Positions 33,369-41,705 of a stretch of DNA of 64,000 bases are shown here, piece by piece (within the stretch, counting starts at the first letter, position 1; every line of letters starts with the position of its first letter). Source of the DNA: Chrysiogenes arsenatis DSM 11915 (lineage in GTDB: Bacteria; Chrysiogenota; Chrysiogenetes; Chrysiogenales; Chrysiogenaceae). The translations under genes were made by a program, and so were the position numbers. Location of the stretch: NCBI RefSeq assembly GCF_000469585.1, contig NZ_AWNK01000001.1, positions 248,731 to 312,730 of the forward strand. Reading direction: 5' to 3'. The notes beneath the pieces were generated by a model. That model was not told where the DNA came from. It ran no database searches and saw only the letters and a program-made list of their open reading frames with translations.

Positions 33369-34781
33369 TTAAAACGTAAACGTCTCTTCGCTGAGAATCT
33401 TCCACTTCCCTTTTTCGTTTACCAAATACAAGAGCTTATCCGTTACGTCCGAGTAATTATTTGAAACGTACCGTTGGCGGAACTTCGCCAATGCCAACTC
33501 TTTACCATGCTCCATAGATGGGTAGCGAAACAGTTGCACATTTTCCAACGTCACACGCACCATTGTTTTGCCGCGATTTACCCGTTCTTTATAGCTGTTC
33601 CACGAATCATAATTATACTGGTCGACAGCGAATTTCCGTGAATAGTGCGACATGTAGCGACCATGGTCACGCGACTCCCAGTCGCGTTTCCACGCATCCA
33701 AAGTTGCATGAAGTGCCTGACGCACCGCTCCTTGTTCCGTGGCAGTCGTGTATTGGAACGATTCGGCTAAAATTACAGGAGTTTTGCCTAATTCAATATG
33801 GCGCGAAATTAAGAATATATTTTCATTGCTAAAAACAATACAACCCTCACTATTATAAGGCGTTATATTGTTTTCCTCGTTAATTCCGTGCAGCCAGATA
33901 CCATTACCGGTTTTCCCAAGCGATACGTCAATCGCATTCGGATAGTTAATCGGGAAGGCATAGACCCCGTATTTTTGCGGCAGTGCCGATGAAGGGAGTT
34001 TCTTTACCGGAAAGTAGACGCCTGTCGGGGTGCGGTTATCGCCTTGTACCTTCTTTTCGCCCGGCTCTTTACCGGTATCCGAGTGGTAAGCGCCAAGAAT
34101 TTCCGGAGTATTTTTACTATAGCGGATCAAATAGGTAATCCGCTCACTCTTGGCCGTCCAAAAGAATTTTTCCCCTTCCGGCATATCAACAACGGCCACC
34201 GGAAAACGCTCAGAACCAATCAGTGGCATGTCAATCGCAAGAGCATCGTCGATGAAATTCATCTGATTGCGTTCTGACTCATAGAGAGAAAGCAACTCAG
34301 CCACAAGCGTCTGCTTGCGCTCTGAAAGCTCCCCTTCATTTTCCCGCACTAACCGTATCCCTTTTTCGATCGTCAAATATCCAGCCAGCTTTTTGGCCTG
34401 AGCACTGCCCAGTTGAGCTAAAATCGATTCCGCTTCATTATATGAGCCGTTTTTCCAGTGGGCGTACGCCAGATTGTATTGCGTATTGTGTGGGTCGCGC
34501 CCCTTTTCAAGGCGCTTCAGGCTTAGTTCAAGATTCTGAATGGCACTCTGGTAGCGCTCCATACGCAACTCGACTAAGGCGGCAAGATAGTAATACTTGT
34601 AGTCTCTCTCGCCATCTTTTACGGCATTCGATATCGCGTTACTTGCAACACGAAAATTACTTTCACCATACTGAAACAACGCTTGTTGATACCAATACTC
34701 AGACGAAAATCGCGCTTCGGCAGTAACCGGAAGAAACAAACAGCTAAAAGCGATGAGCAGTGAATAGATCCGGACAGTCAT
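33369..34781 (-). CDS. Csd6/Pgp2-like L,D-peptidase (YkuD fold) with NTF2-like C-terminus
   Basis: The 470-residue exported protein starts at 34781 (MTVRIYSLLIAFS..., signal peptide cut near AEA-RF). Residues about 25-160 are TPR-like helices. The middle is an L,D-transpeptidase/carboxypeptidase domain with the catalytic set HGINEENNITPYNSEGCIVF (catalytic Cys314). The C-terminal 110 residues (TLDAWKRDWESRDHGRYMSHY...KWKILSEETFTF) form an NTF2/SnoaL-like domain. That domain order is characteristic of Csd6 of Helicobacter and Pgp2 of Campylobacter, periplasmic L,D-carboxypeptidases that trim peptidoglycan peptides and set helical cell shape. A role in cell curvature is inferred. Confidence 0.75.
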   Translation of the reverse strand: MTVRIYSLLIAFSCLFLPVTAEARFSSEYWYQQALFQYGESNFRVASNAISNAVKDGERDYKYYYLAALVELRMERYQSAIQNLELSLKRLEKGRDPHNTQYNLAYAHWKNGSYNEAESILAQLGSAQAKKLAGYLTIEKGIRLVRENEGELSERKQTLVAELLSLYESERNQMNFIDDALAIDMPLIGSERFPVAVVDMPEGEKFFWTAKSERITYLIRYSKNTPEILGAYHSDTGKEPGEKKVQGDNRTPTGVYFPVKKLPSSALPQKYGVYAFPINYPNAIDVSLGKTGNGIWLHGINEENNITPYNSEGCIVFSNENIFLISRHIELGKTPVILAESFQYTTATEQGAVRQALHATLDAWKRDWESRDHGRYMSHYSRKFAVDQYNYDSWNSYKERVNRGKTMVRVTLENVQLFRYPSMEHGKELALAKFRQRYVSNNYSDVTDKLLYLVNEKGKWKILSEETFTF

Positions 34782-34888
34782 ACACATCCCACAAAAGAGT
34801 AGATTTTCGTGCACCACAGTGCAGCAAGAAGAAATGCGGCTGGTTATATATCAAAGGAAGGTACGAATGCAACGAGAACCGTTCGGCA

Positions 34889-34920
34889 GAAAAGAAAAGA
34901 GGCCGGATATACATCCGGCC
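34889..34920 (-). terminator. Intrinsic terminator of the Bax-inhibitor-like gene
   Basis: GGCCGGAT-ATAC-ATCCGGCC is a perfect 8-bp stem; on the minus strand it is followed by TCTTTTCTTTTCT. It lies 73 bp after the stop at 34994. The rest of the gap 34782-34993 shows no gene I can support. Confidence 0.8.
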
Positions 34921-34993
34921 AGGCAGGAAAAACAAGTCGACAAAGTCGACGTCTCTACAACTACTCAATTTTATCCGAAAAAGCAAGAAAGAA

Positions 34994-35659
34994 TTAATCG
35001 CGCCCAGAAAGCGAAGCAAGGAGTCGCAAAAGGTGCAAGAACAGATTCACGATGTCAAGGAAAACCGCAAAGGCCGCCCGCACAGGTGACGGATAGGCGC
35101 GGTTGCGAATCAGATACATATCATACGCAATGTAAAGCGAAAAAATTCCGGCGCCAAGAAACGATATTCCCATCTCCATCATAGAGCTTTTCAGCCAGAA
35201 AATATTCAGTAGACTCCCGACAATCAGCGCAATCAACAGGCCAAACAGCGGCAATCCTAAACGCGAAAGATCCTTCGTCGTCCGCATAGCCCACATGCTC
35301 ATGCCTGCGGTGATCGCGGCGGTCAATAGAAGCGCTTGGAAAACCACTCCGGGTCCGATGGTTGTCAAGTAAAATGTCACGTTTACCCCAACACCATACC
35401 CCATTGCTGCCGTAAACGCATAGTACACATACGGGTTTTCTGACTTGAACGCGAGCATGAGACCAAGCACAATAACGGCTCCGATGCTGGCCAGCGACAG
35501 CACGCCGCTTACGCCACCGAGCACAGGCACCAACGAAGCGAGAGCCGCAATCATCAGCCCTTTGTTCAGATAGTTCCAAGTTGCGGCCACAAACGCATCG
35601 GTCGAAAGCTCGCTCTGTGATTGTGGAAAAGGGATACTCCGAGTCGATCCAGTATTCAT
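34994..35659 (-). CDS. Bax inhibitor-1/YccA family membrane protein
   Basis: The 221-residue protein starts at 35659 (MNTGSTRSIPF) behind GGAGGTTGATA. Seven hydrophobic helices follow (for example GLMIAALASLVPVLGG, LLLTAAITAGMSMWAM, LGLPLFGLLIALIVGSLLNIF). The BI-1 signature is seen in the C-terminal helices (LGAGIFSLYIAYDMYLIRN..., then DIVNLFLHLLRLL). Homologues are proton-linked calcium leak channels or partners of the FtsH protease. It has its own promoter and terminator. Confidence 0.9.
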   Translation of the reverse strand: MNTGSTRSIPFPQSQSELSTDAFVAATWNYLNKGLMIAALASLVPVLGGVSGVLSLASIGAVIVLGLMLAFKSENPYVYYAFTAAMGYGVGVNVTFYLTTIGPGVVFQALLLTAAITAGMSMWAMRTTKDLSRLGLPLFGLLIALIVGSLLNIFWLKSSMMEMGISFLGAGIFSLYIAYDMYLIRNRAYPSPVRAAFAVFLDIVNLFLHLLRLLASLSGRD

Positions 35660-35690
35660 TATCAACCTCCATAGCATTTTTGCTCGGCTG

Positions 35691-35719
35691 AAGTATTACA
35701 TAACCCACCCCCCTGTCAA
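35691..35719 (-). promoter_or_regulatory. Promoter of the Bax-inhibitor-like gene
   Basis: On the minus strand TTGACA (35719-35714) is followed by a 17-bp spacer containing a G-run and then ATACTT (35696-35691), 32 bp before the start codon. Confidence 0.6.
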
Positions 35720-35780
35720 GCGAAATCGGATTTTTTTTCGTGTTAAGTATTTGTGAATAAAAGAGAGCGATGGTGCACGC

Positions 35781-35809
35781 TTGGCAAAAATTGCACACTC
35801 AGCTACACT
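35781..35809 (+). promoter_or_regulatory. Promoter of hisIE
   Basis: TTGGCA (35781-35786), a 17-bp spacer and TACACT (35804-35809), 31 bp before the GTG start. Confidence 0.65.
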
Positions 35810-35839
35810 CACGCGCATTTCCATATAGAGGAGTGAATC

Positions 35840-36493
35840 GTGTCGAAATTTTCAGATTCTTTGAAATATGACAAGAGTGGCCTTGTCACCGTTATCGCAC
35901 AGGAATGGCGCACTGGCGAAATTCTGATGGTAGCGTTTGCCAACAGCGAAGCGGTTGACAAAACGCTCGAGACTGGATACGTCCACTACTATTCGCGCTC
36001 GCGTCAGCAGCTCTGGCTCAAAGGTGAAACCAGTGGCGCACTGCAACTGGTCAAGGAAATCCGGGTAGACTGCGACCGCGATGCCCTGCTTATCCAGATT
36101 GACCAGCAAAAAGGGGTTGCTTGCCATACCGGTGCGCGCAGCTGTTTTTTTGATATCGTACAGCCGGGAAACGTAGTTTTTTCTGTCCTCGACCGTCTTG
36201 ACGAGGTAATAGAAAACCGTCGTCATGCCAGCAGCGGTTCTTCGTACGTCAAATCGTTGTTTGAAAAAGGGGAAGACACGCAACTCAAAAAAATTGGCGA
36301 AGAAGCAGTGGAATTCGTCTGTGCCGTGAAGGATAACGACGCCAATAAAATGATTGCCGAAGCGGCTGATGTCGTGTTTCACCTTGCTATCGCACTGGCT
36401 GACAAGGGGATTTCGTTCAGTGCCGTGAAAGACGAACTGGCGCGCCGCTTCGGTACCAGCGGCATTGCCGAAAAAGCAAGTCGCCAGCCATAA
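35840..36493 (+). CDS. hisIE: Bifunctional phosphoribosyl-AMP cyclohydrolase / phosphoribosyl-ATP diphosphatase
   Basis: The 217-residue enzyme performs the second and third steps of histidine synthesis. The N-terminal cyclohydrolase half shows VTVIAQEWRTGEILMVAFAN, YSRSRQQLWLKGETSG and the zinc site VDCDRDALL...GVACHTGARSCFF. The C-terminal half is the diphosphatase, with KKIGEEAVEFVCAVK and EAADVVFHL acidic metal ligands. It starts with GTG behind GAGGAG. No other his genes are near, so the pathway is scattered in this genome. Confidence 0.95.
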   Translation: MSKFSDSLKYDKSGLVTVIAQEWRTGEILMVAFANSEAVDKTLETGYVHYYSRSRQQLWLKGETSGALQLVKEIRVDCDRDALLIQIDQQKGVACHTGARSCFFDIVQPGNVVFSVLDRLDEVIENRRHASSGSSYVKSLFEKGEDTQLKKIGEEAVEFVCAVKDNDANKMIAEAADVVFHLAIALADKGISFSAVKDELARRFGTSGIAEKASRQP

Positions 36494-36501
36494 GCGCTGT
36501 T

Positions 36502-37260
36502 TCAGGCATTCGCACGACCCACTAAATGCTCGCCGCCATCAACCGGAATATCGCTTCCATGAATAAAATCACACTGCAGTAAAAACTCCAGTGCAGCGAC
36601 ACAATGCTGTGCTGATCCTTGGCGTCCAAGTGGTGTGTAGCGTTCAATCAAGCGACGAAACTCTTCGTCGCTTTCTGTGGTGGCTCGTAAAATAGGTCCT
36701 GGCGAAATCGAGTTCACCCGCATCCGGTCGGCAAAAGTGAGAGCCGCCATGCGGGTGAATTCAGCCAAGCTTTTTTTGCTCAGCTCATACGCCGCGCGCG
36801 TCTTACTTAACTGGTATATTCTTTGATCGCAGATGTTGATCATATGTCCGCCAGTGCTGTCGTGCGCTTGCAAAAACTGGTAGAATCCCTGCCCTAGAAA
36901 CATTGGCGCGAAGAGATGTACTTGAAAATTGTCCAGTACATGCGCGAAAGTTACGTTTGCGAGTGACGAAGGCTCAAAGAAACTGGCATTATTGACCAGC
37001 ACGGTAACCGAAGCGCCCAGCGCCGTCGATAGCGATTCAAACAACTCTTGCTGTGAACCGTGTACTGCGGCGGCATCCCACTGAAATGAAATCGCTTTCC
37101 CGCCCGCTCTTTCGATGAGAGCAACCGTCTCTTCCGCACCATGTTGATTGCTCCGCCAACTGCACGCTACCGCGTATCCCCGCTTTGCCAAAGCACACGC
37201 CATTTCACGCCCCAGACGTTCACTTCCACCTGTGATAATCGCTCCATTTTTGTGTTCCAT
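36502..37260 (-). CDS. Short-chain dehydrogenase, pteridine reductase-like (FolM-like)
   Basis: The 252-residue protein has the SDR Rossmann motif (AIITGGSERLGREMACALAKRG), the NNAS motif (VLVNNASFF) and the active-site YELSKKSL. SERLGR in the cofactor loop and the Asp-containing DQRIY segment resemble pteridine reductases (PTR1, FolM), which reduce dihydrobiopterin-type pterins with NADPH. The substrate is inferred from this resemblance; another SDR role is possible. It is convergent with hisIE with only 8 bp between stops and has no clear operon partner. Confidence 0.7.
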   Translation of the reverse strand: MEHKNGAIITGGSERLGREMACALAKRGYAVACSWRSNQHGAEETVALIERAGGKAISFQWDAAAVHGSQQELFESLSTALGASVTVLVNNASFFEPSSLANVTFAHVLDNFQVHLFAPMFLGQGFYQFLQAHDSTGGHMINICDQRIYQLSKTRAAYELSKKSLAEFTRMAALTFADRMRVNSISPGPILRATTESDEEFRRLIERYTPLGRQGSAQHCVAALEFLLQCDFIHGSDIPVDGGEHLVGRANA

Positions 37261-37353
37261 TTCGTCACTCCGCTCCGCACGATTTTGATTGCAACCTTTT
37301 TGTGTTTTGGTATATGAACATACCTGCTTTTATAAAATTTTTCAGAGGTTTTC

Positions 37354-37821
37354 ATGCAAGTCAACATCGACGACACGTGTGACGATCCATCCTCGTGCAC
37401 CATCGTCACACGTACCGCGCAGCAGGTGATCCAGCACCTTGCTCCAGATGCTCGTTTTTCCGTTAATTTTCTCCTCTGCGACGACGCGCGCATTCAGCAG
37501 ATCAACCGCGACTTCCGCCACAAAGACACCCCGACTGACGTTCTGAGCTTTGCGTATTTTGACGCCGACGCCATTCCGCCACTGGCCGAAGAAGTTGAAA
37601 TCGGCGATATTGCTATTTCGCTCCCCCGCGTTCGGGAAAATAGCGTCACGCATGGCGTAAGTTATCAGCAGGAACTCGAATTTATGGTAATCCACGGAAT
37701 CCTCCACGTGTTTGGCTACGACCACGAAACTTCACTGGAAGATGAGCAACGCATGCGCGAACTCGAAACGCAATTGCTCAAACTCGTCGAATCCAACCAA
37801 ACAACACCGACGGTGCAATAA
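37354..37821 (+). CDS. ybeY: Endoribonuclease YbeY
   Basis: The 155-residue protein carries the diagnostic zinc motif HGILHVFGYDHE (HxxxHxxGYDH), preceded by FRHKDTPTDVLSFAYFD and GDIAISLPRV. YbeY acts in 16S rRNA 3'-end maturation and ribosome quality control. It heads the conserved run ybeY-corC-era-recO, with 2 bp to the next gene. Confidence 0.95.
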   Translation: MQVNIDDTCDDPSSCTIVTRTAQQVIQHLAPDARFSVNFLLCDDARIQQINRDFRHKDTPTDVLSFAYFDADAIPPLAEEVEIGDIAISLPRVRENSVTHGVSYQQELEFMVIHGILHVFGYDHETSLEDEQRMRELETQLLKLVESNQTTPTVQ

Positions 37822-37823
37822 TC

Positions 37824-39143
37824 ATGGAAAGTGCCTTATACTTTGAATCGATCATCCTTTTTCTTTGCTTGATTTTTTCGGGAATGTTTTCTGGGAGTGA
37901 GACGGCTCTTACCTCGCTCAGTACGCTGAAATGTCGCCATATTATAGAAGTATCAAACGGACGTGCCAACGCCCTTAGGATATGGTTGCGGCACCCCAAT
38001 CGTATCCTGACGACTATTCTCATCGGAAATAATCTGGTGAATATTCTTGGTTCCGCCGTTGCAACGGGTGTGGCAATTGATCTTTTTGGTAGCGTTGGTA
38101 TTGGTATCGCCACCGGGATAATGACACTTATTATCCTTGTTATTGGCGAGCTTATCCCCAAAACATTCGCAAAACATAACGCTGAAAGACTCGCACTTCC
38201 TGCAATTAAATTTCTGTTGGTAATCTATTTTACCTTATACCCACTGGTACTTTTCTTTACGTGGCTCACCACAACATTTATTTCTTTGAGTGGTGGTAAA
38301 ACCGAGCACTATGGCCCTGGCATCACCGAAGAGGAAATTGAATACATCATCAACGCCAGCTCTGAAGAGGGCGTGATTCATATGGATAAGTCAGACATGC
38401 TTTCGTCAATCTTCGAGTTCAGCGCCACGATTGTCAAAGAAGTCATGCTCCCCAAACCCCATGTATTTATGCTGAGTGCTGATCTGCCTTTTAACGAGAT
38501 TGTCAGCCGCATCATTGAACGCGGCCACTCACGCATCCCAATTTTTCGCGGTTCCGACGATAATATCGTTGGTATTCTTTTTGCGAAAGATCTTTTGAAA
38601 GTATTGCGTGATGGTACTCCGGTGAAAGATTTTAGTATTGAAAAGCTTTTGCGCAAACCCATCTACGTTCCAGAAGTCAAAAAAGTCGACGCACTGTTCC
38701 AGGAATTTAAAGAGAAGCGCTTCCACTTCGCTCTCGTGGTTGATGAATACGGGTCGTTTAGCGGCATTGTTTCTATGGAAGACCTTCTGGAAGAAATAGT
38801 TGGCGAAATTCGTGACGAATATGACATCCGCGAGAAAGACCTTATTAAAGAGATCGACGGCAACAACTGGACGATTGACCCACGCATTAATATCGACGAT
38901 TTCAAGGCCTTTTTCGATTTGGAAGAATTTGAGCACCCGCTCGAAAAAGATGGCGACTTCGACAGTGTCGGCGGTTTGATTACGACCATCAACGACGGAC
39001 TCCCCCACAAAGGGCAGCATTTTATCTATGGCGATTTTGAATTTATTGTTGAAGAAGTGGATGAGCGCAAAATCAAGATGCTCCTCTTCTGCCGTAAAGA
39101 TACCAGTGAGTGCCTTCTGCCCGACCCACTCAGAGAAGATTAG
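37824..39143 (+). CDS. CNNM/CorC-type transporter-associated protein (DUF21-CBS-CorC_HlyC)
   Basis: The 439-residue protein has an N-terminal DUF21 membrane domain of about four helices (FSGMFSGSETALTSLS, VNILGSAVATGVAI), a CBS pair (LSADLPFNEIVSRIIERGHSRIPIF; FALVVDEYGSFSGIVSMEDLLEEIVGEI) and the C-terminal CorC_HlyC domain. Such proteins are linked to magnesium efflux or membrane ion balance; older annotations as haemolysins are misleading. Its place between ybeY and era is conserved in many bacteria. Confidence 0.9.
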   Translation: MESALYFESIILFLCLIFSGMFSGSETALTSLSTLKCRHIIEVSNGRANALRIWLRHPNRILTTILIGNNLVNILGSAVATGVAIDLFGSVGIGIATGIMTLIILVIGELIPKTFAKHNAERLALPAIKFLLVIYFTLYPLVLFFTWLTTTFISLSGGKTEHYGPGITEEEIEYIINASSEEGVIHMDKSDMLSSIFEFSATIVKEVMLPKPHVFMLSADLPFNEIVSRIIERGHSRIPIFRGSDDNIVGILFAKDLLKVLRDGTPVKDFSIEKLLRKPIYVPEVKKVDALFQEFKEKRFHFALVVDEYGSFSGIVSMEDLLEEIVGEIRDEYDIREKDLIKEIDGNNWTIDPRINIDDFKAFFDLEEFEHPLEKDGDFDSVGGLITTINDGLPHKGQHFIYGDFEFIVEEVDERKIKMLLFCRKDTSECLLPDPLRED

Positions 39144-39159
39144 ATAAAGGATCAATTAC

Positions 39160-40062
39160 ATGTCATTTAAATCAGGCTTTGTCGGCATCATCGGTCGCCC
39201 GAACGTTGGCAAATCGACCCTTATGGCGACTATCCTCGGCCAGAAAATCAGCATTATCAGCGATAAACCGCAAACCACGCGTAACCGCATCCTTGGTGTG
39301 TGGCATACACCGGACGCACAGGTGATTTTTGTCGACACGCCAGGAGTCCACCGTGGCAAGCACTCCATCAACACATTCATGCTGAAAAGTGCCCTCTCTG
39401 TGCTTGACGATACCGACCTGATCCTGCTCATGGTTGATTACCGCGAAACCGGCGGCGAAGAGTTCGACCTTATCCGCCACGAGCTTGCACGCATGCCGAA
39501 AGGGCGCAACGTCATCCTGATTATCAATAAAATCGATCTCGCACCGAAAAAAGAGGCAATTTTACTGGCAATAGAACGCCTGAAAGAGACCTATCCGTTT
39601 CGCCATATCGTCCCGATCAGTGCCACGACAGGCGAAAACCTGACCGCGCTGATACCGCTGATCATCGAAGCACTCCCGGAAGGGCCGCGGTATTTCCCCG
39701 AAGATATGATCACCGACCGCAGCGAACGATTTTTAGTCGCCGAGTTTATTCGCGAAAAAATCTTCCACCTGACGCACGACGAAATTCCGCACTCCGTGGC
39801 CGTAACCATTGACAGCTTTACCGAAGAACCGAAAATCGTCAAAATTGAAGCAACTATTCACGTCGAACGTCAGTCGCAAAAAGGGATTATCATCGGCAAA
39901 AAAGGAGCCGTCCTGCGCGAAATCGGCACCACCGCACGGATTGACTTGGAAGCACTGCTCGGCGTCAAAATATTCCTGCAACTCTTTGTGCGCGTTTCCG
40001 ACGACTGGCGCAAACAGCAAAGCAGACTGCGCGAGTTCGGGTACTCCGACCAGAGTCAATGA
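39160..40062 (+). CDS. era: GTPase Era
   Basis: The 300-residue protein has the G-domain motifs GRPNVGKST (G1), DTPGVH (G3) and NKID (G4), and a C-terminal KH RNA-binding domain (GIIIGKKGAVLREIGTTAR). Era binds the 3' end of 16S rRNA and checks 30S subunit assembly, working with YbeY encoded two genes upstream. It overlaps recO by ATGA. Confidence 0.96.
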   Translation: MSFKSGFVGIIGRPNVGKSTLMATILGQKISIISDKPQTTRNRILGVWHTPDAQVIFVDTPGVHRGKHSINTFMLKSALSVLDDTDLILLMVDYRETGGEEFDLIRHELARMPKGRNVILIINKIDLAPKKEAILLAIERLKETYPFRHIVPISATTGENLTALIPLIIEALPEGPRYFPEDMITDRSERFLVAEFIREKIFHLTHDEIPHSVAVTIDSFTEEPKIVKIEATIHVERQSQKGIIIGKKGAVLREIGTTARIDLEALLGVKIFLQLFVRVSDDWRKQQSRLREFGYSDQSQ

Positions 40063-40727
40063 TCGAAGCTATTCCCCTGCTGCAACGTTCTATGCGTGGC
40101 CACTCGCTGTTCTACCTCCTCTTCACACCGCAGGGGATCAGCGAGGGAATACTCCATTCCGTCCGCACGCGGGGGGCACTCAATCGCGGCGAAATAGCGC
40201 AGGTGGAGCTGGATGGCAAAATCATCCGTTCATTTACTGCCGAACCAAACCCCCATTTACTCCATCCCGCATCACTAGCGGCCACCCATTTTTGGTGCGA
40301 AGTGATTGCCATGCTTGGCCGGAATAGCGATCCTACCGAGCTCTACCCCAGCATTCGCCACACACTGCGCACAGGCTGCCCGCCGCATGCCATGATTACC
40401 ACCTATCTTCACTTTGTCGCCATGCTGGGAACCGGTCTGTTTGCAGAACACTGCCCCCAATGCCACAGCGCTATGCACCAAGCCGTTGTCACCGCGCACG
40501 GCATCGGTTGCCAAGAATGCTGCCAGCGCGGAGCCACACTCCCGCACCATCGCATAGCGTATACCCCAGCCCAAACAGCACTGCTGCGCATTGCGCAACA
40601 TTTGAGTGCCGAAGAATTTGTGCAACACTGCACGCTTGACACTGACATGTATCGCCAACTCCTCCCGAGCATCGTCGCTCATATCCACTGGCATACGGGA
40701 AGAACCGCTTCTGGACGACATCTTTAG
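40059..40727 (+). CDS. recO: DNA repair protein RecO
   Basis: The 222-residue protein has an N-terminal OB-like domain (RSMRGHSLFYLLFTPQGI...) and a zinc-finger block CPQC...CQECC near residues 132-158, as in RecO, which loads RecA on SSB-coated DNA with RecR. Sequence similarity to well-known RecO proteins is weak in the N-terminal half, but the position after era, with ATGA overlap, and the cysteine pattern support the call. Confidence 0.85.
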   Translation: MIEAIPLLQRSMRGHSLFYLLFTPQGISEGILHSVRTRGALNRGEIAQVELDGKIIRSFTAEPNPHLLHPASLAATHFWCEVIAMLGRNSDPTELYPSIRHTLRTGCPPHAMITTYLHFVAMLGTGLFAEHCPQCHSAMHQAVVTAHGIGCQECCQRGATLPHHRIAYTPAQTALLRIAQHLSAEEFVQHCTLDTDMYRQLLPSIVAHIHWHTGRTASGRHL

Positions 40728-40785
40728 TTTTTTTAATATGTCCTCAAACTGGATAACCATAATTCATTGTTGAAAACATACCCCA

Positions 40786-41166
40786 ATGGAGTATACATTG
40801 ATCTACAAGACTAAAGTTTTTGCTGCGCTAAGCAAAAAGGAACCCTTTTCTGATGACGACCTTATTGGTGCATGTGAAGAGTTGCAAAGTGGCCTCTTCG
40901 ATGCTGATTTGGGTGGTAACGTCTATAAAAAAAGAATTTCTAAAGGCAATAGAGGCAAGAGCAGCGGCTACCGGACTATTATTGGCGCAGTAGTGGGGGA
41001 GAGATATTTTTTCCTGTACGTGTTCGCGAAAAACAAAAAGTCAAATGTCAGCATAAAGGAACAATTTGCTTTAAAAGAGCTTGCAAAAACACTCTTTGGA
41101 CTTGATCAAGATAGCATCGAACAACTTCTCAATGATGGAGAGCTAATAAAGGTAGGTGAATTATGA
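40786..41166 (+). CDS. RelE/HigB-like toxin (COG4737 type)
   Basis: The 126-residue protein matches a RelE-fold subgroup with the line ACEELQSGLFDADLGGNVYKKRISK...GYRTIIGAVVGERYFFLYVFAKNKKSN. Its pattern GG-V-KKRI...SSGYRT is typical of HigB-like toxins whose gene precedes the antitoxin, as here. It is likely a ribosome-dependent mRNA interferase. No clear ribosome site is seen before the ATG. It begins the accessory region after recO. Confidence 0.8.
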   Translation: MEYTLIYKTKVFAALSKKEPFSDDDLIGACEELQSGLFDADLGGNVYKKRISKGNRGKSSGYRTIIGAVVGERYFFLYVFAKNKKSNVSIKEQFALKELAKTLFGLDQDSIEQLLNDGELIKVGEL

Positions 41167-41465
41167 GCGATATATTAAAGTCAGTACACCAAACAGCAAA
41201 AGGGTTAAAAAAATCTGGTGTAATCGACAAAGAAACCATGCGTAAGTTTGATTCATTGTGCCTGACAGTTGTGCATGACTTTACCCCTGAGCAAGTTCGG
41301 AATTTACGGCTTAAATATAAACTATCACAGCCTGTGTTTGCCCAATATCTGAATGTCAGTGACAAGCTGGTAAAAAAATGGGAGCAAGGGCTCAGTAAGC
41401 CACGCGGTGCGGCACTGAAGATGCTCTCCATTGTTGAACAAAAAGGCCTTGAGGTGATTACTTAA
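41163..41465 (+). CDS. XRE-type antitoxin (HigA/NadS-like)
   Basis: The 100-residue protein has a helix-turn-helix (VRNLRLKYKLSQPVFAQYLNVSDKLVKKWEQG) and ends with a short basic and hydrophobic tail. It overlaps the toxin gene by ATGA. It should neutralise the toxin and repress the pair. The following 240 bp before the next gene hold one degenerate GACACCC repeat (about 41551) and the palindrome at 41663. Confidence 0.85.
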   Translation: MSDILKSVHQTAKGLKKSGVIDKETMRKFDSLCLTVVHDFTPEQVRNLRLKYKLSQPVFAQYLNVSDKLVKKWEQGLSKPRGAALKMLSIVEQKGLEVIT

Positions 41466-41662
41466 ATGCGTTTCCCATTCAGAAATGGTTAAATGCTCCT
41501 CTGATAGAGAATGACGGTTGGGAATAGTACAATCACGGAATTTCGTAACTAGACACCCACCTCACCTCCCTCCGCTATGGCCAATTACCCTACCAGCAAA
41601 CGGATCCGCTGGCAAACTGCCACTCGCTAAACGTGAATTATGACTTGAAGTTGCTACATATT

Positions 41663-41697
41663 TCGTTCAATATGGAATTGGATTCCATATTGAACGA
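41663..41697 (+). promoter_or_regulatory. Perfect 16+3+16 palindrome at the start of the DUF4143 ATPase gene
   Basis: TCGTTCAATATGGAAT and ATTCCATATTGAACGA are exact reverse complements around TGG. The right arm ends 8 nt before the ATG at 41706 and touches the GAGG ribosome site. It could be a high-affinity operator, or a hairpin in the mRNA that hides the ribosome site. Confidence 0.7.
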
Positions 41698-41705
41698 GGT
41701 AGTTT

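Noticed and set aside
34760-35184. Plus-strand frames in the gap before the Bax-inhibitor-like gene
   Set aside because: They run antisense into that gene, have no ribosome site or domain, and the gap carries a minus-strand terminator.
40059-40727. A hypothetical protein rather than RecO
   Set aside because: Weak N-terminal similarity raised doubt, but the era-recO order, ATGA overlap and CPQC/CQEC zinc pattern favour RecO.
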